The notes under the pieces are model-generated. The model was not told the DNA's origin. It made no database searches and saw only the letters and a program-made list of their open reading frames with translations. From the NCBI GenBank assembly GCA_963780175.1, contig CAWAAT010000001.1, positions 434,001 through 498,000 of the forward strand: 64,000 nucleotides of DNA, written 5' to 3'. A program made the position numbers and the translations under genes. Origin of the DNA: Brooklawnia sp963780175 (lineage in GTDB: Bacteria; Actinomycetota; Actinomycetes; Propionibacteriales; Propionibacteriaceae). Shown here piece after piece: positions 33,775 to 43,100 of this stretch; the first letter of the stretch is position 1; each line of letters begins with the position of its first letter.

Positions 33775-34392
33775 TCACTTCGTCGTGACCAGCGAACTTG
33801 CCTTGGTGAACGCGGCACGCAACTGGTCGTAGCTGGTAGCCACCGGGAACTGCGGAAACTCATCGATCACTCGTTGCGGGGCGTTGAACAGGATGCCGAC
33901 GTCGGCCTGGGCCAGCATGGACGTGTCGTTGTAGGAGTCCCCGGCCGCGATGCAGGCGAAGTTGAGGGACTGCAACGCCTTGATGGCCTGCCTCTTCTGG
34001 TCGGGCAGCCGCAACCGGTAGTCGGTGATGGTGCCGTCGTCGGCCACCTGGAGCCGGTGACAGAACAGCGTCGGACGTCCGAGCTGAACCATCAGCGGAT
34101 CGGCGAACTGGTAGAAGGTGTCCGACAGGATGATGACCTGGTAGCGCTCCCGCAACCAGTCGATGAACTCACGAGCGCCTGGCAGCGGGCTGAGGGTCGC
34201 GATGACCGCTTGGATGTCTGGCAACCTGAGGTCATGGGCGGCCAACACGCGCAACCGGTGGCGCATCAGTTCGTCGTAGTCGGCGATGTCGCGCGTCGTC
34301 AATCGCAGTTCGGGAATCCCGGTGTGCTCGGCAACCGCAATCCAGATCTCCGGTACCAGCACACCCTCAAGGTCGAGGCAGGCCAACTGCAT
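33775..34392 (-). CDS. thrH: ThrH: phosphoserine phosphatase/homoserine phosphotransferase
   Basis: A HAD-superfamily protein of 205 residues. In Pseudomonas, ThrH can dephosphorylate phosphoserine and pass the phosphate to homoserine, bypassing ThrB. Motif I is ACLDLEGVLVPEIWI with DLE in place of the usual DxD. Motif II is ILSDTFYQF, and motifs III/IV are RLPDQKRQAIKAL and IAAGDSYNDTSML. These match, from memory, P. aeruginosa ThrH closely in sequence and length. The ATG at 34392 overlaps the hom stop (TGATG), so it is translated with homoserine dehydrogenase. That supports a threonine role. The GTG one codon earlier is not needed. Confidence 0.88.
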   Translation of the reverse strand: MQLACLDLEGVLVPEIWIAVAEHTGIPELRLTTRDIADYDELMRHRLRVLAAHDLRLPDIQAVIATLSPLPGAREFIDWLRERYQVIILSDTFYQFADPLMVQLGRPTLFCHRLQVADDGTITDYRLRLPDQKRQAIKALQSLNFACIAAGDSYNDTSMLAQADVGILFNAPQRVIDEFPQFPVATSYDQLRAAFTKASSLVTTK

Positions 34393-35702
34393 CACAGACC
34401 CTCCACCCTCAGGAAGCGGACGTCACCGCGAACCTTGATGTTGGTCTTCAACTCCGCCACGCAGGCAAGCAGGTCCGACTCTCTCGCCAGGTGGGTCATC
34501 AGGCTGAGCTCTGCCGTCAGACCGTCGACCAGACCTGACTTCTCGGCCGGGGCCTGCTGGACTGTCTGCACCGAGATCTGGTGTTTGGCCAGCACTCCGG
34601 CCACCGCAGCCAGCACGCCCGGCTCGTCGACGACCCGCAGCCGCAAGAAGTAGCGAGTCCGAATCGCCCCGATCGGAGCCACCTGGCGGTCGGTGTAGAG
34701 GGACTGGACGGGACCAGCCACCCCTCGCGCTCGGTTGCGGGCCACGGTCACCAGGTCACCGGTCACCGCGCTTGCGGTGGGCGCGCCGCCTGCCCCGGGC
34801 CCGAGAAACATCAGTCGACCTGCCGCGGACGCCTCGACGAAGATCGCGTTGTAGGCCCCACCGACCGTGGCCAGTGGGTGGCTCAAGGGAACCAGCGCCG
34901 GGTGGACACGCACGCTGATGCGTCCGTCGTCCAGCACCTTGGCGACCGCCAGCAACTTGACCACGCAGCCCACGTCGCGCGCGGCACGGATGTCATCGGG
35001 GACGATCCTGGTGATGCCCTCGCAGTGCACCTCGGCCCCACTGACCCTGGTGTGGAAGGCGAGGCTGGCCAGAATCGCGGCCTTGGCAGCGGCATCGTGG
35101 CCACCAACATCCGCTGTCGGGTCGGCCTCGGCGTAGCCGAGATCCTGGGCCTGCACCAACGCGGTCTGATAGTCCAGCCCCTCGGTGGTCATCTTGTCGA
35201 GGATGTAGTTGGTGGTCCCGTTGACGATGCCCATCACGACCTTGATCTCGTCACCCACCAGCGACTCGCGCAGCGGCCGGATGATCGGGATCGCGCCGGC
35301 CACGGCGGCCTCGTAGTAGACGTCCACCCCGGCCTGCTCTGCGGCCGCGAAGATCTGTTCACCACGCTCACTGGCGAGCAGCGCCTTGTTGGCGGTCACC
35401 ACCGAGGCGCCGTGCGCGATGGCTGACAGGATCAGGTCACCCGCAACGTCCACCCCGCCGATCAGTTCAATGACGATGTCAAGGTCGCCCCCAGCCACCA
35501 GGCCAGCGGCGTCCACGGTCAGCAGGTCGGCGGGCAGCCCGGGCCGTGGGCGCGACAGATCACGGACGGCCACCCCCACCAGGTCCAGCCGACGCCCGAT
35601 GCGCGCCGCCAGGTCATCGCCTTGCTCCAGGATCAGCCGGGCAACCTGGGCCCCCACGGTGCCGCAGCCAAGCAGTGCCACCTTCAACGGTTGGGTCTCC
35701 AT
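34392..35702 (-). CDS. hom: Homoserine dehydrogenase
   Basis: Reduces aspartate semialdehyde to homoserine for threonine and methionine. It has 436 residues with an NAD(P)-binding LLGCGTVGAQVARL, a catalytic region GIVNGTTNYILDKM and DVGGHDAAAKAAILAS, and a C-terminal ACT domain (RLRVVDEPGVLAAVAGVLAKHQISVQ, about residues 350-430) for feedback control. The ATG at 35702 has AGGGAG upstream. It lies 17 bp after lysA and is coupled to thrH. Confidence 0.96.
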   Translation of the reverse strand: METQPLKVALLGCGTVGAQVARLILEQGDDLAARIGRRLDLVGVAVRDLSRPRPGLPADLLTVDAAGLVAGGDLDIVIELIGGVDVAGDLILSAIAHGASVVTANKALLASERGEQIFAAAEQAGVDVYYEAAVAGAIPIIRPLRESLVGDEIKVVMGIVNGTTNYILDKMTTEGLDYQTALVQAQDLGYAEADPTADVGGHDAAAKAAILASLAFHTRVSGAEVHCEGITRIVPDDIRAARDVGCVVKLLAVAKVLDDGRISVRVHPALVPLSHPLATVGGAYNAIFVEASAAGRLMFLGPGAGGAPTASAVTGDLVTVARNRARGVAGPVQSLYTDRQVAPIGAIRTRYFLRLRVVDEPGVLAAVAGVLAKHQISVQTVQQAPAEKSGLVDGLTAELSLMTHLARESDLLACVAELKTNIKVRGDVRFLRVEGL

Positions 35703-35719
35703 CGGTGCTCCCTGCATCA

Positions 35720-37114
35720 TCATTCCCCCACATCCAGAGCCATCAGGTCGTCCAGCGTCTCGCGACGCAGGATCGTGGTCAACTTGCCCTCAAGAACACC
35801 AACCACCGGGGGGCGCGGCGTGTGGTTGTAATTGCTTGCCATCGCCCGGCTGTAGGCTCCCGAAGCGGGCACCGCGAGCAGGTCACCGGGGCGCAGGTCG
35901 GCTGGCAGAAAGACGTCGTGGACGAGGATGTCCCCGCCCTCGCAGTGCATCCCGACAACCCGGCAAAGCATGGGATGAGCCGCCGATGCGCGGTTGGCCA
36001 GGCTCGCGGAGTACTCGGCGGCATACAGCGCGGGCCGGATGTTGTCACTCATCCCACCATCCACACTGACGTAGACGCGTTGGGCACCACCCTCAAGATC
36101 GACCGTCTTCACGGTTCCGACCGTGTACACCGCCATGGTGCTGGGTCCGACGATCGCCCGGCCAGGCTCGATGGAGAATCGCGGCAGATCCATTCCGTGG
36201 GCACGGGCCTCCATGGCCACGATCTCGCGCAGATTTCGGGCCAAGTCATCGGGGGTGGACGGCGAGTCGGCGGACGTGTAGGCGATGCCGAAGCCGCCCC
36301 CCAGATCGAGTTCGGGCAGTTGCACGCCGGTGGCCTCAGCGAACTGGGCCATCACCTTCATCGTGCGGCGGGCGGCCACCTCGAAGCCTCCGGTGTCGAA
36401 GATCTGCGATCCGATGTGGCTGTGCACGCCCAGCAGGGTGATCCGCGGACTGTAGTGGCAGCGCACCATCGCCACCAGTGCCTGCCCGTTGGTGATAGAG
36501 AACCCGAACTTCTGATCCTCATGAGCCGTGGCAATGTACTCATGGGTGTGTGCCTCGACCCCGGGAGTGACGCGCACCATAACTCGGGCTTGCCAGTCGA
36601 AGGTATCGCACAACTGCTGGATCCGGTCGATCTCATCCAGGGAGTCGACGATGATGCGTCCCACACCCACCCGCAGGCCGGCGGACAGTTCGGCCATGCT
36701 CTTGTTGTTGCCGTGCATCCCGATGCGCTGGGGCTCGAAGCCGGCGCGCAGCGCGGTGTGCAGCTCGCCGGCCGAACAGACGTCCAGGCTGAGACCTTCC
36801 TCGGCCACCCAGCGAGCGATCGTCCGGGTCAGGAAGGCCTTTCCCGCGTAGTAGACGTCCCAACCTTCGAAGGCGGCACGGAAGTCGCGAGCACGGCGCC
36901 GGAAGTCGGCCTCATCCAGCAGGTACACCGGTGAGCCCAGTTCCTCCACAGCATCCGTGACGCCGATGCCGCCGACCTTGATGACGCCTTCACCGTCCCG
37001 TACGGTGGTGTCGCTCCACAACGCAGGGTCGAGGGCGTTAAGGTCTGTCGGACGTTCCAGCCACTGGGGTCCGGGAAACGAGACGTCGGCATGGATCGCC
37101 CCTGCAACGTGCAT
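35720..37114 (-). CDS. lysA: Diaminopimelate decarboxylase
   Basis: A PLP enzyme of about 464 residues producing L-lysine from meso-diaminopimelate. The PLP lysine is in VYYAGKAFLTRTIARW. HSHIGSQIFD, ELDLGGGFGIAY and the second-subunit residues VGMHCEGGDILVHD are visible. I start at ATG 37114 (MHVAGAIHADV); a GTG three codons earlier is possible, and the frame further upstream runs antisense through the tRNA-Arg gene. In mycobacteria argS lies just upstream; here tRNA-Arg takes that place. Confidence 0.95.
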   Translation of the reverse strand: MHVAGAIHADVSFPGPQWLERPTDLNALDPALWSDTTVRDGEGVIKVGGIGVTDAVEELGSPVYLLDEADFRRRARDFRAAFEGWDVYYAGKAFLTRTIARWVAEEGLSLDVCSAGELHTALRAGFEPQRIGMHGNNKSMAELSAGLRVGVGRIIVDSLDEIDRIQQLCDTFDWQARVMVRVTPGVEAHTHEYIATAHEDQKFGFSITNGQALVAMVRCHYSPRITLLGVHSHIGSQIFDTGGFEVAARRTMKVMAQFAEATGVQLPELDLGGGFGIAYTSADSPSTPDDLARNLREIVAMEARAHGMDLPRFSIEPGRAIVGPSTMAVYTVGTVKTVDLEGGAQRVYVSVDGGMSDNIRPALYAAEYSASLANRASAAHPMLCRVVGMHCEGGDILVHDVFLPADLRPGDLLAVPASGAYSRAMASNYNHTPRPPVVGVLEGKLTTILRRETLDDLMALDVGE

Positions 37115-37201
37115 ATGGGTCACAATGCGCCATTCTCCCAGACCGCGCAACGCGCGGCCAATCGGGGCGACGCACGGTTTCGTGCCAACCCGGCTGGGTG
37201 C

Positions 37202-37207
37202 TAACCT
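37202..37207 (+). promoter_or_regulatory. -10 hexamer of tRNA-Arg
   Basis: TAACCT lies 29 nt before the mature tRNA 5' end. The tRNA and lysA diverge from this 122-bp intergenic region. Confidence 0.5.
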
Positions 37208-37236
37208 GAACTCTGCCGCAGGCCGACATCGGTCCT

Positions 37237-37308
37237 GCCCCCGTAGCTCAGGGGATAGAGCACCGCCCTCCGGAGGCGGGAGCAGAGGTTCGAATCCTCT
37301 CGGGGGCG
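37237..37308 (+). tRNA. tRNA-Arg (anticodon CCG)
   Basis: A 72-nt cloverleaf. Acceptor GCCCCCG pairs with CGGGGGC; the D arm is GCTC/GAGC; the anticodon stem is CCGCC/GGCGG around loop CTCCGGA (anticodon CCG, reads CGG); the T arm is AGAGG-TTCGAAT-CCTCT. Discriminator G is at 37308. CCA does not appear to be encoded. A tRNA-Arg at this position next to lysA also occurs in mycobacteria, from memory. Confidence 0.95.
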
Positions 37309-37375
37309 CCCTTTGTGTGGGCCACGCCATGACGCGGGGACTCGCCGCGCTGATTGGGCCACGGAAGGATGAACC

Positions 37376-38695
37376 TTGGGTCAGGCACCTGGTTCACCGG
37401 TTGTGCGGCTCATCCGAGAATGGGACGCCTCCCCCCGCACACTTCTGCTCTTCTGGGCGCTGGCCAGGCTGATGGTCATCCTGGTCTGGGGACTCATCAC
37501 CCCTGAGACCCAGGGCGACGTCGTCTACTACTTCCAGCACATCGACCACATGTTCGGGGCCGGCGCGGCCCAGACCATGCGCGAGTACCCCACTCCAGTG
37601 CTCTGGCTCCTCACGTTGCCCTGGCTGCTGGGGATGGGCACCCAGCAGGGGTACGTGGTGGCCTTCGTCCTGCTCATGCTGGGGCTCGACATCGCCTTCT
37701 CGCTCAACCTGTGGCATGCCGGTGCTCAGATGCGGACGCAGGCCGTGGTCTTCTGGACGCTGTTCATCACGTTCATCGGACCCACCGCCTATCTGCGGTT
37801 CGATCTGGTCACCTCCGTACTGGCCGGTTGGAGTCTGCTGCTTCTCAACCGGGGCGCCTGGCGATCCTCCGGCGCCCTGGCGGGGGTTGGCGCGGCGATC
37901 AAGCTGTGGCCTGCCTTGCTGTGGCCGGCGCTCGGTGGCACACCGCGCCAACGAATCCCGGCCAGCATCGGTTTCTGGGCAACGGGTGGGTTGCTCGCCG
38001 CCGTCTCCTGGTTGTGGGCGGGTTGGGACCGGTTGGTGTCTCCGTTGACCTGGCAGTCAGGCAGGGGCCTGCAGGTTGAGTCGGTGTGGGCCACGATTCC
38101 CATGCTCGGACGAGCCGTTGGACTGGGCGAGTATGCCGTCACCATCTCGAGGTATCAGGCCTTCGAGATCTACGGCACCGGGGTGGGGTTCTGGATGACC
38201 GCCGCCACTGTATCGATGGTCGCGGGCCTGCTGGGTCTGGTGATCGCCTACGGATTGTGGTGGCGACGTGGTCGGGGCACCCCACAGGAGGCCGCGGTCT
38301 TCTTCGTGCTGGTGGTGCTGGTCATGATCGTTACCAACAAGACCTTCTCACCGCAGTACATGATCTGGTTGGGTGCCCCGTTGGCGGCGGCGCTGGCGCT
38401 GCAGGGCGCGTCCCGGTCCGACGACGCAACCTCTGCCATTGCCCGGCAGGGCATTCGCAGGGTCTGTCTGGTGGTCCTGGCGATAACCTTGGCCACCGGA
38501 GTGGTCTTTCCGATCGGATACGACCCCCTGGTTCGAGACAGCTCAATGGCCCGATACCTTCGACTGCCGGTGACCCTTGTGCTGGCGGCACGCAATCTGA
38601 TGATCGTCCTGCTGCTCGTCCAGGTGGCGAGGTGGGTGGCAGGGTTCGTACCCGTGGACAGGACGCGTCCCACTGAACCGGGCAACAGCCCATGA
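37376..38695 (+). CDS. GT87-like (DUF2029) polytopic glycosyltransferase, first of pair
   Basis: A membrane protein of 439 residues with about ten hydrophobic segments. GT87 proteins use polyprenyl-phosphate sugars, often mannose, on the outer face of the membrane (PimE type). The early Asp/Glu pair in the first loop (QGDVVYYFQHID and MREYPTPVLWLL), SPLTWQSGRGLQVES and NKTFSPQYMIWL are all shared with the next gene. The TTG start at 37376 has GGAAGGA 7 nt upstream and is chosen on that basis. The acceptor is unknown. It overlaps the next gene by 4 bp. Confidence 0.82.
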   Translation: MGQAPGSPVVRLIREWDASPRTLLLFWALARLMVILVWGLITPETQGDVVYYFQHIDHMFGAGAAQTMREYPTPVLWLLTLPWLLGMGTQQGYVVAFVLLMLGLDIAFSLNLWHAGAQMRTQAVVFWTLFITFIGPTAYLRFDLVTSVLAGWSLLLLNRGAWRSSGALAGVGAAIKLWPALLWPALGGTPRQRIPASIGFWATGGLLAAVSWLWAGWDRLVSPLTWQSGRGLQVESVWATIPMLGRAVGLGEYAVTISRYQAFEIYGTGVGFWMTAATVSMVAGLLGLVIAYGLWWRRGRGTPQEAAVFFVLVVLVMIVTNKTFSPQYMIWLGAPLAAALALQGASRSDDATSAIARQGIRRVCLVVLAITLATGVVFPIGYDPLVRDSSMARYLRLPVTLVLAARNLMIVLLLVQVARWVAGFVPVDRTRPTEPGNSP

Positions 38696-40005
38696 GACCG
38701 GACGCCCCGCGCCGCACGCACCACGGGCGTTCGCTGTCCGCCGCGGGCATGGCCATGGCCTTCGTGGTGGCCTGGCTGATCAGCCGCACGGCGATGGGGT
38801 TGCTCTGGAGCGCCCGAGAGACGTTCATCGACCGTGATGTGCGCTACTACCACTGGCAGTTGGTGAACAACGGGCTGACCGGAGCCCTGGTGGAGTACCC
38901 AACCCCGATCCCCTTGGTGCTCGAGGCCCTGCGTCTGGTTTTCGGGTCAACCGAGAACAGCTACGTGGTCGGGTTCGCGGTGGTGATGGCGCTGATCGAC
39001 GGGGCCGCCTCGGTCTGGCTGTGGCGAACCTACAGTCGTCGGGCGGCGGTCTACTGGGCGCTGTTCACCTTCGCTATCGGCTCACTCGTCTGGTTCCGCA
39101 TCGATCTGCTGCCGGCCGTGGCTGTGCTGGCTGGCCTGGTCTGGTTGACCAGACGGCCGCTGGCCTCAGGCATCGCCGTCGCCCTGGGCGCGGCCACCAA
39201 GCTGTGGCCCGCCCTGCTGATCGTCCCGATGCTGACAGGCGACCGGGCTGCCCGGCGCCGAACCACCGGCTTCGTGGCGCTCGGCGGCGCTCTCGGACTG
39301 GGGTCGGTCGTGGCCTTCGGTTGGCAGCGTTCGGTGTCCCCCTTGACCTGGCAGTCCGACCGAGGATTGCAGGTCGAGTCCATCGTGGCCACCTGGCCCA
39401 TGATCCGGAACGCCTTCGGACCCAGCGGCGAGTACTACACGGATTTCTCCCAGCACAACGCCTGGGAGGTCTACGGACCAGCCGTCGAGGCGTGGTTGGG
39501 GGTGGCCGACGTCCTGATGGCGGGCACCATCATCCTGGCCCTGGCCCTGGGCTGGCTGATCGCGCTGAATGGAGTCGGGCTACCTGGTCGTCGCTTGTCG
39601 GGGCCCCAGGACCCGGACGCGTCCGCTCGCCGGACACACGCCATCCTGCTGTCCCAACTCGCCATCATCTGCGCCATGATCGTGGCCAACAAGACCTTCA
39701 GCCCCCAGTACATGATCTGGCTCGCGGGTCCCCTGGCCGTGCTGAGCGCACTGCCCTCGACGCGGCGCCAGCGGATGGCCGGCCATGCTCTGGCAGGGCT
39801 GGGTCTGGTCTGCGCAGGCCTCACCCATCTGGTCTACCCGTTGAACTACGCAGGCCTGATAGCCGCCGAGGCCCAGGGCCGGGCCACCTTGCTGCTGGTG
39901 ACCCGGAATCTGCTGATGGTTGTTCTTGCCACTATCGCCATCGTGCTCGCGGTGACCTCCGCTGTGGGCGTGGGGCGCCCCGACGCCAGTCCGAGGGCCC
40001 CCTGA
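38692..40005 (+). CDS. GT87-like (DUF2029) polytopic glycosyltransferase, second of pair
   Basis: A paralogue of the preceding gene, 437 residues, with about ten membrane segments. Shared blocks are RDVRYYHWQL, VEYPTPIPLVLEAL, SPLTWQSDRGLQVESIVATW and NKTFSPQYMIWLAGPL. The ATG overlaps the upstream stop (ATGA). The tandem arrangement suggests duplication followed by division of labour, for example successive sugar additions to a phosphoinositide or lipoglycan, but the substrates cannot be read from sequence. Confidence 0.82.
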   Translation: MRPDAPRRTHHGRSLSAAGMAMAFVVAWLISRTAMGLLWSARETFIDRDVRYYHWQLVNNGLTGALVEYPTPIPLVLEALRLVFGSTENSYVVGFAVVMALIDGAASVWLWRTYSRRAAVYWALFTFAIGSLVWFRIDLLPAVAVLAGLVWLTRRPLASGIAVALGAATKLWPALLIVPMLTGDRAARRRTTGFVALGGALGLGSVVAFGWQRSVSPLTWQSDRGLQVESIVATWPMIRNAFGPSGEYYTDFSQHNAWEVYGPAVEAWLGVADVLMAGTIILALALGWLIALNGVGLPGRRLSGPQDPDASARRTHAILLSQLAIICAMIVANKTFSPQYMIWLAGPLAVLSALPSTRRQRMAGHALAGLGLVCAGLTHLVYPLNYAGLIAAEAQGRATLLLVTRNLLMVVLATIAIVLAVTSAVGVGRPDASPRAP

Positions 40006-40061
40006 CCGGACTGCGCCGGGAAACTGGCCGCCAAGGTGCCCAGCTCAGGGCGGGTTGCGAC

Positions 40062-40067
40062 TAGAGT
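40062..40067 (+). promoter_or_regulatory. -10 hexamer of kgd
   Basis: TAGAGT lies about 88 nt before the kgd ATG. The predicted leader of about 80 nt includes the small stem-loop CGAAG-CGG-CTTCG near 40129-40141. The remainder of the 149-bp gap after the glycosyltransferase gene shows nothing else clear. Confidence 0.4.
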
Positions 40068-40154
40068 CGGACGCACTGTCTGTTGTGTGGTTCGGACCCG
40101 GGGACGTGTCCGCCCAACACCGAAAGGGGCGAAGCGGCTTCGACCGCGTCACTT

Positions 40155-43100
40155 ATGTCCAATTCCGACGATTTTGGCGCGAATGACTGGCTCATCGAAG
40201 AGATGCGCGAGCGCTTCCAGAATGACCCGGCATCGGTTGACCAGGCCTGGGTGCACTACTTTGCGGCGCAGCCCGTCGCCAATGCCGCCTCAGCTACCCC
40301 CGCCAGGGCTGAGCCGGACGGTACCGAGCCATCCGGGGGTTCGAACAGTGTCGCCTCCAACGCCGCACCCGCCTCCCCGCTGGCGGCGCAACCTGTCGTG
40401 GAGCCGACGCGAGCTGCAGCCACTGCCCCAGCGGACTCGATTTCCCCAGTGGCCACCGTCGAGCCGATGAAGAGGGGTACCGAGACTCCCAGCCAGCCTG
40501 GCACGTCGGGAGGGCTCGGACCGCAGGTCCCCAACCCCTTCGTCCGTCCGCAGTTGTCCGGCAACGAGCCGCGCCGCATCACTCTGCGGGGTGCCCCGAT
40601 GCGAACCGCGCGCAACATGGAGTCATCGCTGGTGATGCCCACGGCGACGTCGGTGCGAACCGTGCCGATGAAGCTGGTCATCGAGAACCGCGCCACGATC
40701 AACAACTTCTTGCGACGCAGCCGCGGCGGCAAGGTGAGCTTCACCCACATCATCGGCTTCGCAATGGTCCAGGCGATCAAGGCGCTGCCCGCGATGAACT
40801 GCAGCTATGAGGAGGCCAACGGAAAGCCGGTGCTGGTCGAGAATCCGGACATCAACCTCGGGGTGGCCATCGATGTGGTCAAGAAGGACGGCTCCCGTCA
40901 CCTGATGGTGCCCAACATCAAGGCCTGCGAAGACCTGAACTTCGCCCAGTTCTTCGCGGCCTACGAGACCGTCATCCGCAAGGCGCGCACCGACTCGCTG
41001 ACCGTCAGCGACATGTCCGGCACCACGGTCTCTCTGACCAACCCGGGCGGACTGGGGACGAACATGTCGGTGCCCAGGCTGATGCCAGGACAGGGCACGA
41101 TCCTGGGTGTCGGGTCTATCGACTACGCCGCCGACTTCGAGGGCACCAGCCAGGTAAACCTCACCCAGATGGGTGTGAGCAAGGTCACGACGCTGACCTC
41201 GACCTATGACCACCGGGTTATCCAGGGGGCGCAGAGCGGCGAGTTCCTGCGAGAAATCCATCGGCTGCTGCTTGGCGCGGGCGGGTTCTACGAAAAGATC
41301 TTCGAGGCGCTGCGGATTCCCTACCCGCCGGTCAAGTGGGCCGCAGATATCCCGATCAGTCGCGACACCCACGTGGGCAAGCAGGCGCGGGTGGCCAGCC
41401 TCATTCAGGGCTACCGCGTCCACGGTCACCTGCAGGCGGACACCGATCCGCTCGAGTACCGGATGCGGACCCACCCGAGCCTGGACCTCGAGACCCACGG
41501 GTTGACGCTGTGGGACCTCGACCGTGAGTTCCCGGTCGGCCGGTTCGCCCACCAGGACAACGGCTACCTGACGCTGCGCCAGATCCTTGACATCCTTCGT
41601 GACTCCTACGCCCACACCATGGGCATCGAGTACATGCACATCCATGACCCACAGCAGCGCCAATGGTTCCAGGAGAGACTCGAGGGACCGCACACGTCGC
41701 GTCCGCGCGAGGACCATCTGCGCATCCTTGACGGGTTGTCGGAGGCAGAGGTCTTCGAGACCTTCCTGCAGACGAAGTACGTGGGCCAGACCCGGTTCAG
41801 CCTCGAGGGTGCCGAGTCTGCGATCGTCATCCTGGAGGAGCTGTGTGAACTGGCTGCCGATGACACGATCGAGGAAGTCTGCATCGGCATGCCGCACCGC
41901 GGCCGGCTGAACGTGCTCACCAACATCGTCGGCAAGTTGTACTCACAGGTCTTCCGCGAGTTCGACAACAAGGCCGACGACGACGACGCCATCAGTGGCG
42001 ACGTCAAGTACCACCTGGGCGCAGACGGCGAGTACACCGCGACCAGTGGCCGCACGGTACGCACCTCCGTAGCCGCCAACCCGTCCCACCTGGAGGCCGT
42101 CGACCCGGTTGTGGAGGGCATCGCACGGGCGAAGAACGATCGCCTGCCCGACCCATCGGCGTGCAGCGTCATGCCGGTGCTGATGCACGGCGACGCCTCC
42201 TTCGCCGGTCAGGGCGTGGTCTACGAGACCCTGCAGATGAGCCAGCTGCGTGCCTATCGCAACGGCGGCACCATCCATCTGGTGGTCAACAACCAGGTGG
42301 GCTTCACCACCGGCCCGGCAGACGCCCGCAGCTCGGTCTACTCGACCGACGTGGCCAAGGCCGTCCAAGCGCCGGTCATCCACGTCAACGGCGATGACCC
42401 CGACGCCTGCGCATCCGCGGCTTCGATCGCCTTCGAGTTCCGCCAGAAGTTCGGCAAGGACGTCGTCATCGACATGATCTGCTACCGCCGGCGAGGCCAC
42501 AACGAGGGAGACGATCCGAGCTTCACCCAGCCCTTGATGTACAACCTGATCGAGCAGAAGCGTTCCGTCCGCAAGTTGTACACCGAGCAACTGATCGGGC
42601 GCGGCGACATCTCCATCGACGACGCCGAGACTGCTGTCAACAAGTTCCGCCGCCGTCTGGACGAGGTCTTCGCCAAGGTCCGCAATCCTGAGGTACCCAG
42701 GGAGGACGACCAGTATCGTCTGGTGCCCGTCTACCCGACCAAGGCGAACATGCGGATCGGTACCGCCACCACCGCGGACGAGATGGCGAAGGTGGCTGCC
42801 GTCTACACCAACCTGCCGGAGGGGTTCAATGTTCACCCCAAGGTCGCCCCGCAGCTGGAACGTCGCGCTCAGGCCATCATCAACGGTCCTATCGACTGGG
42901 CGACAGCCGAGTTGCTGGCGTTCGGCACCCTGCTGATGGAGGGCCATCCCGTGCGGCTTGCTGGCCAGGATGCCCGGCGCGGAACATTCTCACAACGTTT
43001 CGGTGCGATCGTCGACCGGGTCACCAACGAGGCCTGGGTTCCGCTCAAGCACTTGACAACAGATCAAGCCGCGTTCGACATCTACGACTCGTTCCTCAGC

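Noticed and set aside
37112..37330. Extended N-terminus of lysA reaching into the tRNA-Arg gene
   Set aside because: The extra residues are antisense tRNA sequence and unlike any decarboxylase. The ATG at 37114 fits the family.
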